A stretch of 64,000 bases of DNA from Mucilaginibacter sp. SMC90 (GCF_022811725.1 NZ_CP094527.1:2542001-2606000), one strand, 5' to 3'; positions 8,736 through 16,639 are shown, counted from the first letter of the stretch. Notes: generated by a model from the sequence alone, not told the origin. Made by a program: numbers and translations.

Positions 8736-10022
8736 TTAATTGCTCATCCTCACACTCACCGCATTTCTGTGCGCATGCAAGCCTTCCAGCTCGGCCAACA
8801 CTTCAACGGTATGGCCAATGTTGTTAATTCCCTCGCGGGTGATATGCTGAAAGGTGATCTTCTTCACAAACGAATCGACCGATACGCCAGAATAAGCCCT
8901 TGCATAGCTGCTTGTTGGCAGCGTGTGGTTAGTGCCTGATGCATAATCACCAGCGCTTTCGGGAGTAAGGTTGCCTAAAAATACCGAACCTGCATTGATG
9001 ATACTGCCGGTGATCTGCTCCCAGCTATGAGTGGCCAGTATCAGGTGCTCCGGCGCGTATTGATTGCTGAAAGTCATTGCTTCACTTAAGCTACTGGTTA
9101 CCACTATGTACGAGTTATCGATGGCCAGTTTGGCTATCTCGGCGCGGGGTAATACCGGTAATTGTTTTTCAACTTCGGCAATGGCTTTTTGGGCAACATC
9201 GGCAGAGGTACAAACCAATACCGCCTGGCTGTCGATACCATGCTCGGCCTGGGCCAGCAGATCGGCTGCGATATAGGCCGGAATAGCGGTTTCATCTGCT
9301 ATGACCAATACTTCCGACGGACCAGCTGGCATATCAATGGCCGTAGTAGTGGTTGATTGGATGATGGTTTTAGCCTTGGTTACAAACTGGTTACCCGGTC
9401 CAAAAATCTTATCAACCTTCGGGATGCTCACTGTTCCGTAAGCCATGGCTGCCACAGCCTGTGATCCGCCAGCAAGATAGATCTTGTCAATACCCAACAT
9501 CAGTGCCACATAAGCTATAAAGGCATTTACCTTACCGTTTTTTTGCGGAGGAGAGCAAACTACTATTTCATGACAGCCTGCTATACGTGCCGGGATACCC
9601 AGCATCAAAAATGTACTTGGCAATACCGCCGAACCGCCGGGAATATACAAACCAACTTTTTCAATCGGCCGTAGTTCGCGCCAGCAGGTTACACCGGGCA
9701 TGGTTTCAACCTTATCCTCGGTTTTTAGCTGCGTTTGGTGAAATTTATGGATGTTGCTGTAGGCCGTTTCTAATGCTGCCTTCTGATCGGCAGATATCGC
9801 TTTGGCTATTTCTTCCAGTTCTGTTTTATCAAGATAAAGCTTGTTTAGTTCTACCTTATCAAACTTTAAGGCATAGTCAAATAAAGCACTGTCACCATGC
9901 TGCTGCACGTTGGCAATTACATCTTCAACAATAGCTCTGATCTCATTTGCCGGGTCAACATTGCGCTGAACCAGTTTCTGGATCTCGGTAGATGAAAGTT
10001 CTGAATAATTGTATGTCTTCAT
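8736..10022 (-). CDS. hisD: Histidinol dehydrogenase HisD
   Basis: HisD oxidises L-histidinol to histidine in two NAD-dependent steps, the last reactions of the pathway. Family motifs visible in the 428 residues are YIPGGSAVLPST, IFGPGNQFVTKAK, DMPAGPSEVLVIAD and the zinc-site region LAQAEHGIDSQAV; AGSVFLGNLTPESAGDYASG and the C-terminal LEGLHAHRNAV complete the active site. The start ATG at 10022 is followed directly by a typical N-terminus. It is the second gene of the operon; the 91-base gap to hisG holds a GC-rich palindrome. Confidence 0.96.
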   Translation of the reverse strand: MKTYNYSELSSTEIQKLVQRNVDPANEIRAIVEDVIANVQQHGDSALFDYALKFDKVELNKLYLDKTELEEIAKAISADQKAALETAYSNIHKFHQTQLKTEDKVETMPGVTCWRELRPIEKVGLYIPGGSAVLPSTFLMLGIPARIAGCHEIVVCSPPQKNGKVNAFIAYVALMLGIDKIYLAGGSQAVAAMAYGTVSIPKVDKIFGPGNQFVTKAKTIIQSTTTTAIDMPAGPSEVLVIADETAIPAYIAADLLAQAEHGIDSQAVLVCTSADVAQKAIAEVEKQLPVLPRAEIAKLAIDNSYIVVTSSLSEAMTFSNQYAPEHLILATHSWEQITGSIINAGSVFLGNLTPESAGDYASGTNHTLPTSSYARAYSGVSVDSFVKKITFQHITREGINNIGHTVEVLAELEGLHAHRNAVSVRMSN

Positions 10023-10024
10023 GA

Positions 10025-10106
10025 GCCCCCCAGCCCCCTAAAGGGGGAGTTATGTTAGTAAATAAACAGCCCTCCCTTTTACTCCCCCTTTCGGGGGCCG
10101 GGGGGC
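10025..10106. repeat. GC-rich palindrome (GCCCCCCAGCCCCC...GGGGGCCGGGGGGC)
   Basis: Located between hisG and hisD. The outer arms are GCCCCCCAGCCCCCTAAAGG on the left and a near complement ending GGGGGCCGGGGGGC on the right, with AGGGGGAGT/ACTCCCCCT inside. It is strikingly G+C-rich compared with the flanking genes and resembles a third family of dispersed palindromes. No coding capacity. Confidence 0.75.
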
Positions 10107-10113
10107 GCAACTA

Positions 10114-10965
10114 CTATAAAATGATCTTCTCAATAGGCATTACCACAATGCCTTGTGCGCCGGCTTGTTTAAGCTGGCTTATGCGGTCCCAGAAATCGCG
10201 CTCGGGGATCACGGTGTGTACTGCTACCCAACCTTCTTCGGCTAATGGCACTACTGATGGACTTTTTACGCCTGGCAGTAAAGCCGTAACCGCTGCAAGG
10301 TTCTGTTTTTCAACGTTAAGTACCACGTATTTAGTCTCTTTAGCACGTAAAACAGATTGGATGCGCTGGATCAGTTCCAGTACAAGGTTGCTCTCTGCAA
10401 TGGCTTTGCTGCCAATCAGTACCGCTTCTGACGACATTACATCGGCAAAAGGTTTCAGGCCGTTGCTTTTTAATGTACCTCCGGTTGATACCAGGTCGCA
10501 AATAGCATCGCTCAAACCTAAACCCGGTGAAATTTCAACCGAACCGGAAATAGTGCGGATATCTGAAGTAATATTTTGTTGTTTCAAAAACTTGCCTAAA
10601 ATGGCAGGGTAGGTGGTAGCAATTGCTTTGCCGTGTAAATCGGCAAGGGAATTGATATCGCTGTTGTTTGGTACAGCTATTTTGAGTGAGCATTTACCAA
10701 AGCCCAAACGTTGCAGGTAGCTTACTTCAACTTCGGTTTCCTGGATCACGTTTTCACCTACGATACCCAGATCGGCAATGCCATCCTGCACATATTCAGG
10801 GATATCATCGTCGCGAAGGAACAGGATTTCTAAAGGGAAATTGGATACCGGGGAGATCAGCGAGCTTTTGTAGTTTTCAAAATTTAAGCCGCAATTTTTT
10901 AATAATTCAACAGATTTTTCGTTGAGCCTACCCGATTTTTGGATAGCTATTTTAAGTGTTTTCAA
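10114..10965 (-). CDS. hisG: ATP phosphoribosyltransferase HisG, long form
   Basis: HisG condenses ATP and PRPP, the first and feedback-regulated step of histidine synthesis. The 283 residues start MKTLKIAIQKSGRL and include ADLGIVGENV, the PRPP-binding stretch DLVSTGGTLKSNGL and a C-terminal ACT-like regulatory domain (about 205-283). This long form works without HisZ, and no hisZ is present here. The start codon is TTG at 10965; an in-frame stop lies just upstream and no ATG gives the conserved N-terminus, so TTG is the only plausible start. It is the first enzyme gene of the operon, 73 bases after the leader peptide. Confidence 0.95.
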   Translation of the reverse strand: MKTLKIAIQKSGRLNEKSVELLKNCGLNFENYKSSLISPVSNFPLEILFLRDDDIPEYVQDGIADLGIVGENVIQETEVEVSYLQRLGFGKCSLKIAVPNNSDINSLADLHGKAIATTYPAILGKFLKQQNITSDIRTISGSVEISPGLGLSDAICDLVSTGGTLKSNGLKPFADVMSSEAVLIGSKAIAESNLVLELIQRIQSVLRAKETKYVVLNVEKQNLAAVTALLPGVKSPSVVPLAEEGWVAVHTVIPERDFWDRISQLKQAGAQGIVVMPIEKIIL

Positions 10966-11038
10966 AAGATTGAATTTAAGAGACTATGATAAAAAAGAAT
11001 ATAAACGGAGGTTGTTATTTCGCGTAGAAACATACATA

Positions 11039-11098
11039 TTAACTGATCACCACATGGTGGTGATGCAGATGAAGATGATGTAGTGCGATACCGTTCAT
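11039..11098 (-). CDS. hisL: His operon leader peptide (histidine-rich, 19 aa)
   Basis: A short reading frame starts with ATG at 11098, 73 bases before hisG, and ends with TAA at 11039. It encodes MNGIALHHLHLHHHHVVIS: seven histidines in nine residues (7-15). Such runs of the regulatory amino acid are the signature of transcription attenuation leaders, known from enterobacterial hisL. The TAnnTTTG promoter at 11131-11161 places transcription initiation only some 20-30 bases before this ATG, so it is the first translated feature of the operon mRNA. Ribosome stalling at low His-tRNA is the inferred mode of control. No homology to E. coli HisL beyond composition is claimed. Confidence 0.85.
   Translation of the reverse strand: MNGIALHHLHLHHHHVVIS
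11046..11064 (-). promoter_or_regulatory. Hairpin inside the his leader ORF
   Basis: Perfect 8-bp arms ATCACCAC and GTGGTGAT around the trinucleotide ATG. The stem covers the last His codons and the two Val codons of the leader peptide, so a ribosome stalled on the histidines would hold it open. It is a good candidate for the first (pause-type) hairpin of an attenuator. A classical downstream terminator stem before the T-rich stretch at 10989-10998 was not identified by eye. Confidence 0.55.
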
Positions 11099-11130
11099 TT
11101 TTTATATAGTAAAACTATAGATTAGCGCTG

Positions 11131-11161
11131 CAAATATAGACAGATGTTTTTTAAATCAAAA
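11131..11161 (-). promoter_or_regulatory. Promoter of the his operon (Bacteroidota type)
   Basis: On the minus strand a TATATTTG box (plus-strand CAAATATA at 11131-11138) matches the Bacteroidota -7 consensus TAnnTTTG. An upstream TTTTG (11157-11161) lies 18 bases away, close to the usual 19-21 spacing of the -33 element. The predicted start of transcription is near 11123, just before the His-rich leader ORF. Confidence 0.65.
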
Positions 11162-11398
11162 TTTAATGTAAAAAAGTATGCCCATGCGTGAAATTTTAAA
11201 GAAGTTTCATAGCTTTTTAGGCAGGCTTTTAGAATTTAATTTTGTTAGCTATCGGATTTTTTGCCGCTGTTGGTGTCGTCATCGACAACTTTACACCATG
11301 CATAATTACTTTGTTAATTCATGATAAGGAAACAAAGTTGTTCGTGACAACACCATAGCCGTTAACTTAAGGGAGTAATTTGGCGCAAACCTTTTAAA
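11162..11398. other. Intergenic region upstream of the his promoter
   Basis: No supported gene. The stretch is moderately AT-rich and precedes a palindromic element; a short open frame across it and the palindrome (11306-11500) has no credible protein features. It separates the divergent-looking regulatory region of the his operon from the membrane-protein gene at 11665. Confidence 0.4.
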
Positions 11399-11509
11399 AT
11401 CCCCTCTCGAGAGGGGGCGCGTAGGAACGTGTTGTAGCAGGGGTGTGTTATACAAGCGATGAGCCGCACGTAGAATAACACACCCCTCCACCCCTCTCAA
11501 GAGGGGAAT
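11399..11509. repeat. Nested palindromic repeat (CCCCTC...GAGGGG), copy 2
   Basis: A 111-base relative of the element at 3926-4025: outer arms AATCCCCTCTCGAGAGGGG and CCCCTCTCAAGAGGGGAAT, inner arms GGGGTGTGTTAT and ATAACACACCCC. The two copies share ends and inner stem but differ in the loop, which fits a mobile or copied hairpin element. The remaining bases to 11664 hold further short inverted words (GTGACAACAC/GTGTTATCGG) and no gene. Confidence 0.8.
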
Positions 11510-11664
11510 CGCACATTCCCACGCTTTTAAGGAGTTTTTACTTTAAGTTAACGGCAATAGTGACAACACTAACAACGGCAGGAAGGTGTTATCGGTAACA
11601 ACGTCGGGAGCTGCGAAAAAGAGCAGCTTTTATTCAATTCATGGTAATCCTAAAATCCCGTAAA

Positions 11665-13185
11665 TCACGGTTCAGAAACATATTCATAAATCGCACCCTC
11701 TTCGCCAAAATCCTTGATCTTTTTGAGGTTTTTAACTTTTTGGATGTCCTTTAGGTTGATAAGCTCCGGGTTTTCGAGCACGTTAAACCAGATGAGGTAG
11801 TAATGCTTTGCGTTATAAAACTTATCAATATCCTTAGTGAAAAAACGGTGAGGCACCAGGTAGGATGACATACCTGAAAAGAAGTAAACGGCCTCATGGG
11901 CATCAGTATAAATTTTTACTCCGGGTTTAAAGAGGCTTTGATCGCCGCTACGCAGGTATATAGCAAATTCAGAGTCTATCCAGCTTTCGTCGGTAAACCC
12001 AGGATTACCGTACTCATCAACCACCTGATCATGGTACCGGGCCTTGTCAATCAAAAATTCGCTTGTGATAAAGCCAAGCATCAATACAACCATTAGTGCG
12101 CTAACCATACGCCGCGTATTGATATTGTGTAGTTTTTTCAGCAAAAGGAGGGCCCAGCTGGTATATCCCCATAGGGCCGTAATATACAACGGTGATAACA
12201 AACGGTGATTGATACGTTCGTACCTCGAAAACGTAGATGAAAGCACAATAAATGCCCCGTAAATTAAGGCGAAGGTAATGGCAAGGTTTTCAAAACTATC
12301 AATTTTGCGGCGAAAGTAATTAAATGCAAGCGCCGCAATAAAGCCCAGAAAAATAATGACGGCCAAAGGTATTGCAGCCCAGTATTGATTGGGCGTAAGG
12401 CCTATCCAATCGCACATTACAGTACCAAAATAATAAAGGTTTTTACTGAATGGTGTAATGGACGGTTCGCGCGGACCAGTTGTTGTACCTGTTACAAAAG
12501 CATTGAAAACCAGGTTGCTTACCAATAATGAGATACAAACTGCTCCGTAAATAATAATATGAACGATTTTCTTTTTTAATGGTAAAACCCTGTCCAGCAG
12601 TAAAAGTAAGCCGCCTGTACCTACAATAGTAACTGCAGCATAGCGGGTGATACAGCTCAGGGCAGCAATTGCAGCTGCTATGATCAATGCTTTGATTGTA
12701 TGCGTAAGGAGGTATTGCCTGAAGGCTACCAAAAAAAACAGGATCTCAAGAATAAACAGGGTCTCCGACCATAAGTAGGAATAAACCTGCAGCAACGGCG
12801 GGCTCAGGATAATAGCTGCAAGCATAAGCCATTTATAAACCCTTGATGCCGGCACAAAACGCTCCATTATCCACCCGCTGGTAAAAATGAGTGCAGCGAA
12901 CATGATCCCGTTCATTATCGCGCCAAACTTAACCGGATCTATCTGTGTGATGAACGAAATAATACCGAGATAAATAGGGTAAAAAACCGGGAAATCAACT
13001 ATTGGCACATGGTTAAACGTGAATAAGTTACCATGGCTTTTAAAGCTTCTGGCCGCACTGGTGTACATAATACTATCCGGCGAAACACCAACACCGCTAT
13101 ACCTGAAAAACAAGCTTAATATAAACCAACCGATAAGGGCGGCTAAAACAGCATCGAGATTTTTTAGGTAGCGGCTTTTTTGCAT
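11665..13185 (-). CDS. Polytopic membrane protein, GT-C glycosyltransferase-like
   Basis: The 506-residue protein has about ten to twelve hydrophobic segments in its first 380 residues and a soluble C-terminal part of about 120 residues. Early acidic motif VSPDSIMYTSAARSFKSHGN in the first external loop and a following short loop with proline-rich NHVPIVDFPVFYP resemble the GT-C type (ArnT/PMT-like) glycosyltransferases that use polyprenyl-phosphate sugars at the outer face of the inner membrane. This assignment rests on topology and the loop Asp; no specific sugar can be named. It stands alone between palindromic repeats, so the context gives no substrate. The start ATG gives a normal basic N-terminus. 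Confidence 0.6.
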   Translation of the reverse strand: MQKSRYLKNLDAVLAALIGWFILSLFFRYSGVGVSPDSIMYTSAARSFKSHGNLFTFNHVPIVDFPVFYPIYLGIISFITQIDPVKFGAIMNGIMFAALIFTSGWIMERFVPASRVYKWLMLAAIILSPPLLQVYSYLWSETLFILEILFFLVAFRQYLLTHTIKALIIAAAIAALSCITRYAAVTIVGTGGLLLLLDRVLPLKKKIVHIIIYGAVCISLLVSNLVFNAFVTGTTTGPREPSITPFSKNLYYFGTVMCDWIGLTPNQYWAAIPLAVIIFLGFIAALAFNYFRRKIDSFENLAITFALIYGAFIVLSSTFSRYERINHRLLSPLYITALWGYTSWALLLLKKLHNINTRRMVSALMVVLMLGFITSEFLIDKARYHDQVVDEYGNPGFTDESWIDSEFAIYLRSGDQSLFKPGVKIYTDAHEAVYFFSGMSSYLVPHRFFTKDIDKFYNAKHYYLIWFNVLENPELINLKDIQKVKNLKKIKDFGEEGAIYEYVSEP

Positions 13186-13317
13186 AGGATAATATAAATA
13201 TTGGTAAAAAGCAGAAAAGAAGAAAATGTTTTAGGGCAAGGGTTTTATTTTAACCGAAAGGCATCTTTATAACCGTGATTGTTTCGCTCCTACCATGACA
13301 AGTTAAAAAAAACGTTT

Positions 13318-13403
13318 GTCATGCTGAGGAACGAAGCATCTTCTTCGCTCTGTATAGCGGCTTTGCCCATCGAAGAAGATCCTTCGCTATCGCTCAGGAT
13401 GAC
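13318..13403. repeat. GTCATGCTGAG palindromic repeat variant
   Basis: An 86-base inverted repeat with ends GTCATGCTGAGGAACGAAG and CTATCGCTCAGGATGAC and inner arms GAAGCATCTTCTTCG / CGAAGAAGATCCTTCG. It is a recognisable variant of the GTCATTGCGAG family, with the internal CTCTGTATAGCGG word in common. Located in the 261-base gap between two minus-strand genes. Confidence 0.8.
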
Positions 13404-13446
13404 AAAGGGTTATTAGCGCAATGATGTGGTTAAGATTATTTTTGTC

Positions 13447-13938
13447 TTAAGCTATCTGATCCAGCACTGTGCTAATAGGCTGGTCGCTGTCAATCAGGAT
13501 GCCTTTTACGCCAGCTGCAGTTCCAGCTTCAACATCACGCTCACGATCGCCAATAAAGTATGATTTTGAAGGGTCGATATTGTATTTGGCTATTCCCTGC
13601 AGCAACAGTCCTGGTTTGGGCTTGCGGCAATCGCAATCGCCGGTAAAGTTAGGGTGGTGCGGGCAGTAAAAAAAGTCGGTAAGCTCAACGCCATGCTCAT
13701 GATAAACCTGTTTCAAATGATTGTGCATTTTTGCCAGTTCATCCTCAGTATACCAGCCTTTGGCCAGCCCTCCCTGATTAGTAGCAATCAGCAGCATATA
13801 ACCGCGATCCTGCAGGGTTTTAAGGGCATCGAAGTTGTCAAGTACATGGAAATCCTCAAAACGGCGAACATAGTCGCCCATTTCCTGGTTTAAAACCCCA
13901 TCACGATCTAAAAAAACAGCTTTAACTTTATCAGGCAT
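13447..13938 (-). CDS. HAD-IIIA phosphatase, GmhB-like (heptose 1,7-bisphosphate phosphatase type)
   Basis: The protein starting MPDKVKAVFLDRDGVLN (163 residues) has the HAD nucleophile D11 and acid D13, the motif ATNQGG, and FIGDRERDVEAG. The zinc loop of the GmhB branch is complete: C92, H94, C102 and C104 in CPHHPNFTGDCDCRKPKPG. In the family this enzyme removes the C7 phosphate of D-glycero-D-manno-heptose 1,7-bisphosphate for LPS or S-layer precursors; the closely related histidinol-phosphatase activity is already provided by HisB. The frame stays open upstream to an ATG at 14112, but the additional 58 residues are not HAD-like and cross a repeat, so 13938 is preferred. Confidence 0.85.
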   Translation of the reverse strand: MPDKVKAVFLDRDGVLNQEMGDYVRRFEDFHVLDNFDALKTLQDRGYMLLIATNQGGLAKGWYTEDELAKMHNHLKQVYHEHGVELTDFFYCPHHPNFTGDCDCRKPKPGLLLQGIAKYNIDPSKSYFIGDRERDVEAGTAAGVKGILIDSDQPISTVLDQIA

Positions 13939-14222
13939 CGATTGTAAATTTTCGGCAAAGGTACGGAATTTTAGTTCATGGTTGATAGGTGATGAATCAT
14001 GATGCCTTCTGAAGTAATGATCTGAATGAAAAGAAACCCGGTAATCCTTTAATCCCCAAAACAGGTTCAGACAAATGAGACGAAAAAAGCAACTAAGCTC
14101 CATCTCTAACATTCATTTTTCAAGCACAAAAAATAAAAACATACAACTACGTAATATCGTTAAGGATACTGCATCTAAATAAAAATGGCAGGTAAATACC
14201 AGGCCAACAAACTTAAATTAAA

Positions 14223-14552
14223 ATGGATACATCACTTATTACAACAAGCACATCTTTAGAAGGGTATAAAGTTACCAGGCATTTGGGCGTTGTTCGCGGC
14301 ATTACAGTTAGAAGCCGTAGTGCGCTGGGCAATATTGCTGGCGGGTTTCAATCATTGTTTGGCGGCAGGCTTTCAATTTATGTTGAGCTTTGTGAAAATG
14401 CCCGCGAAGAAGCTTACCAGCTTTTAATTCAGCATGCACAAGCTATAGGCGCAAATGCCATCATTAATATGCGTTATGATGCTAACGAGGTAATGCAGGG
14501 CATTACCGAAGTGCTTGCCTACGGCACCGCAGTAGTGGTTGAAAAGATTTAA
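14223..14552 (+). CDS. YbjQ/UPF0145 family protein
   Basis: A 109-residue protein with the full YbjQ fold signature: GYKVTRHLGVVRGITVRSRS near the N-terminus, a central helix region AREEAYQLLIQHAQAIGANA, and the strand INMRYDANEV followed by YGTAVVVE. The family forms homopentameric small proteins of uncertain function, often described as heavy-metal-binding. It is a single-gene unit that ends in a strong hairpin terminator 8 bases after the stop. There is no nearby metal gene to support a specific role. Confidence 0.85.
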   Translation: MDTSLITTSTSLEGYKVTRHLGVVRGITVRSRSALGNIAGGFQSLFGGRLSIYVELCENAREEAYQLLIQHAQAIGANAIINMRYDANEVMQGITEVLAYGTAVVVEKI

Positions 14553-14560
14553 AATATAAA

Positions 14561-14588
14561 AACCGGGAGTGATAATTCGCTCCCGGTT
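14561..14588. terminator. Bidirectional terminator between ybjQ-like gene and collagen-like gene
   Basis: Perfect 9-bp arms AACCGGGAG and CTCCCGGTT with a 10-base loop, flanked by A-rich and T-containing sequence. It lies between converging genes and can serve both. Confidence 0.75.
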
Positions 14589-14622
14589 TGCTTAGTGAGG
14601 GTTAAGGTTATTGAAAGTGTCA

Positions 14623-15492
14623 TTAATTATTGATACGTAGGTATCTGCGTACCGACTCATAATCGTTTATATCAATATTTTTGGCTACTGATGCCGCCAC
14701 ACCGCCCGGAATAATTACATAGCGATATTGTAACACGGTGCTAAGGTTTACCGAATTTGAATTATCAAGTGTATAGCGGGTAATATTAAAGTGCTTAAAC
14801 CTGGGTGCAAAATTGATGACGCTTGCTTTGTTACCGGCATAGGTTATATGAGGCAGGGGGAATACGCCACCACCATAGGTAAAGTAAACCTGTATAAGGG
14901 CGTGTGACAGATTTTCGGTTGTCAGATCGTTGGCAGGGATATCCGCAACATGCATCAAACTGTTATCGATGGTACTGTCACGAAAATTTTTGGCGTACAC
15001 CCAATCCGAATAAATGACATTGGCTGTACCGGCAGGTCCGCGCAAACTAAAAGCTGCTCCCCATGTTGAGCCAACTTTAGGGCCATATAAAGCGTAGTTA
15101 TTTTTATCAAGATAATAATCACCGGCTTTGCCCAGTGTAGCTGCCGGAGCGCCTGTGCCACTTAGCACTGTATTTCCGTTGGTGCCGGCCGCACCTGATG
15201 GGCCTTTTAATGAAAAATTAGTTCCCCACCCTGCTGCTGTTTTAGGTCCGTATAATAAACCGCTTGTAGTATTGAGGTAAAAATCACCTTCTTTACCAAT
15301 CGCTGCTGTGGGTGCAGTTGTGCCGCTATAGATGACACTTCCATCGCTGCCATCGGCGCCTTTAGGGCCTGCGGGCCCGATTGGGCCCACAGCGCCGGTA
15401 TCGCCTTTGGGGCCAACGTCGCCTTTTTTACAAGCTTGCACAAGCACAAAAAGCGCAACAAATAAGATTAACAGGTAATTGATTTTTTTCAT
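14623..15492 (-). CDS. Collagen-like lipoprotein with internal duplication
   Basis: A 289-residue lipoprotein: signal peptide with lipobox VQAC (lipid Cys C21), then Gly-X-Y triplets (about residues 24-52, such as GPIGPAGPKGADGSDG). Two similar segments follow, about 52-107 and 108-158, each with GK-GDFYL / YGPK / W / FSL-GP-G motifs; they are an internal duplication joined by further Gly-X-Y pieces. The C-terminal 130 residues form a separate beta-rich domain. Anchored in the outer membrane, it could form a short triple-helical stalk presenting the C-terminal domain. Function unknown; similar collagen-domain lipoproteins are common in Bacteroidota. Confidence 0.8.
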   Translation of the reverse strand: MKKINYLLILFVALFVLVQACKKGDVGPKGDTGAVGPIGPAGPKGADGSDGSVIYSGTTAPTAAIGKEGDFYLNTTSGLLYGPKTAAGWGTNFSLKGPSGAAGTNGNTVLSGTGAPAATLGKAGDYYLDKNNYALYGPKVGSTWGAAFSLRGPAGTANVIYSDWVYAKNFRDSTIDNSLMHVADIPANDLTTENLSHALIQVYFTYGGGVFPLPHITYAGNKASVINFAPRFKHFNITRYTLDNSNSVNLSTVLQYRYVIIPGGVAASVAKNIDINDYESVRRYLRINN

Positions 15493-15737
15493 GTGGATTT
15501 GGATAAATGTGTTTGGATGTTTATTGCTGACGGTAGTAGCAAATACCTGCCTTCAGTTGCATGATCCAAAAATGCCAACCTCGCAAAACAAAATAAATAG
15601 CAGAGTTACGCTATCATAAGCGAACATTTACCCAATTAAACCACGTAGTTTAACGTTCCCTGTTTCGGTATTAACGCACACCTTATCACCGATTTTTGTA
15701 GAAAGAATAGATAAAAATGTTATCCGAACCTATCGCT
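15493..15737. other. Intergenic region upstream of the collagen-like gene
   Basis: With the terminator that follows, about 300 bases without a gene. It should contain the promoter for the minus-strand lipoprotein; no exact TAnnTTTG box was found, only a related TATTTTGT near 15590. Nothing else recognisable. Confidence 0.35.
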
Positions 15738-15787
15738 ATAAAACAAAAAGCACGCTGAAAATAGTTTCAGCGTGCTTTTTGTTTTAT
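15738..15787. terminator. Strong bidirectional hairpin terminator
   Basis: Perfect 23-bp inverted repeat with a 4-base loop (ATAG). The core AGCACGCTGAAA / TTTCAGCGTGCT is flanked by A-rich and T-rich tails on the two sides, so it can end transcription in either direction. It follows the small membrane-protein gene on the minus strand. Confidence 0.85.
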
Positions 15788-15799
15788 ACTTAAAATACC

Positions 15800-15997
15800 T
15801 TATTTAAAGTATGAAAGCGGGATGGTTTTCCACATACCATGGGCAAGGTTGCCTATCAATAACTCATATATAAGATAAACCGGCCAAAACACGTAGTGGA
15901 TAATAAGTAAAATTACGCTATGGTTATAATACCAGCTTATCATTAGTGTGTATAAACCTAATATAAGGTAAAGTATACTGGTTTCACGCTTTTCCAT
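15800..15997 (-). CDS. Small membrane protein, 65 aa
   Basis: The short protein has two hydrophobic helices (about residues 9-22 and 28-49) with a YYNHSV turn, and a short tail ending KTIPLSYFK. It ends 13 bases before the strong terminator, which supports a real transcript. It lies 46 bases downstream of the lipoprotein gene at 16043-16528 on the same strand and may be co-transcribed. No family is recognised. The plausible size, hydrophobicity and terminator position are the evidence; function unknown. Confidence 0.55.
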   Translation of the reverse strand: MEKRETSILYLILGLYTLMISWYYNHSVILLIIHYVFWPVYLIYELLIGNLAHGMWKTIPLSYFK

Positions 15998-16042
15998 TTC
16001 GGGCTTGTTATTTTTTCAGTTAATTTACAAATAGCATTTAAA

Positions 16043-16528
16043 TTAATGGCAATTTTTCATGTTGTAAATTACCGTGTAATCGGCGGTGCTATTGGTTTGC
16101 TGTTTGCCGGTTTTTGCATCGTATTTATAAGGCTTTTGTGCAAGCTTGTTGCTTCTGAGCTGAAATTCGACACTTAACGTATCCGTGCTGCCTTCCTGGC
16201 CGTAAGTCCATAATGCTTTTATCACATTGCCATTTAAATTACCCATCAATGAGCCTTTTCGGGCATCTTTTTCTTTAGGCAGCCAGTCCATATCGCCCGT
16301 AACTTTGTTGCCGTTAATGTGCAGGTTTATTTTTGTAGTGTCCTGACTGGCAGTTCCTTCGGTAGTATAAAAGCAATACTCCATGTTTACAGCGGGGGCA
16401 TCGGGGGCGTTAGCCATGGCGGTGTCTTCCTTTTTTATTACCGTATCGGCATCATTTGTTTTTTGATTGCCCGAGCAAGAGGCAACCGTTATTGCAATAA
16501 GGGAAACAAAGCCTATTTGAAATTTCAT
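16043..16528 (-). CDS. Small lipoprotein of unknown function
   Basis: A 161-residue protein with a lipoprotein signal peptide and lipobox VASC (lipid Cys C18) followed by a polar linker (about 20-45). The mature domain has alternating polar and hydrophobic strands (INLHINGNKVTGDMDW, GSLMGNLNGNVIKALWTY), consistent with a small beta-barrel or lipocalin-like fold, and two cysteines, one near the start of the domain (EYCFY) and one at the very C-terminus (MKNCH), that could form a disulphide. Probably attached to the periplasmic side of a membrane. Similar lipoproteins occur widely in Sphingobacteriaceae; the role is not known. Confidence 0.7.
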   Translation of the reverse strand: MKFQIGFVSLIAITVASCSGNQKTNDADTVIKKEDTAMANAPDAPAVNMEYCFYTTEGTASQDTTKINLHINGNKVTGDMDWLPKEKDARKGSLMGNLNGNVIKALWTYGQEGSTDTLSVEFQLRSNKLAQKPYKYDAKTGKQQTNSTADYTVIYNMKNCH

Positions 16529-16639
16529 AACTGTGGTGATTTTTTTGTTATGACTATTAAAATAGTAAAAGGTTCAATCACTAAAGGCTACAGCCATTAA
16601 ATAGTTACAATATACTGATTAATATTGTTTGAACCCCGG

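Noticed and set aside
10966..11038. Classical rho-independent attenuator between the His leader and hisG
   Set aside because: A T-rich stretch exists but no stable GC stem directly before it was found by eye, so only the leader peptide and the hairpin within it are claimed.
11306..11500. 64-codon frame on the minus strand
   Set aside because: It mostly consists of the nested palindrome at 11399-11509 and has no credible start or domain.
13939..14112. N-terminal extension of the GmhB-like protein
   Set aside because: The 58 additional residues cross a repeat-like stretch and have no HAD features; the ATG at 13938 gives the normal family N-terminus.
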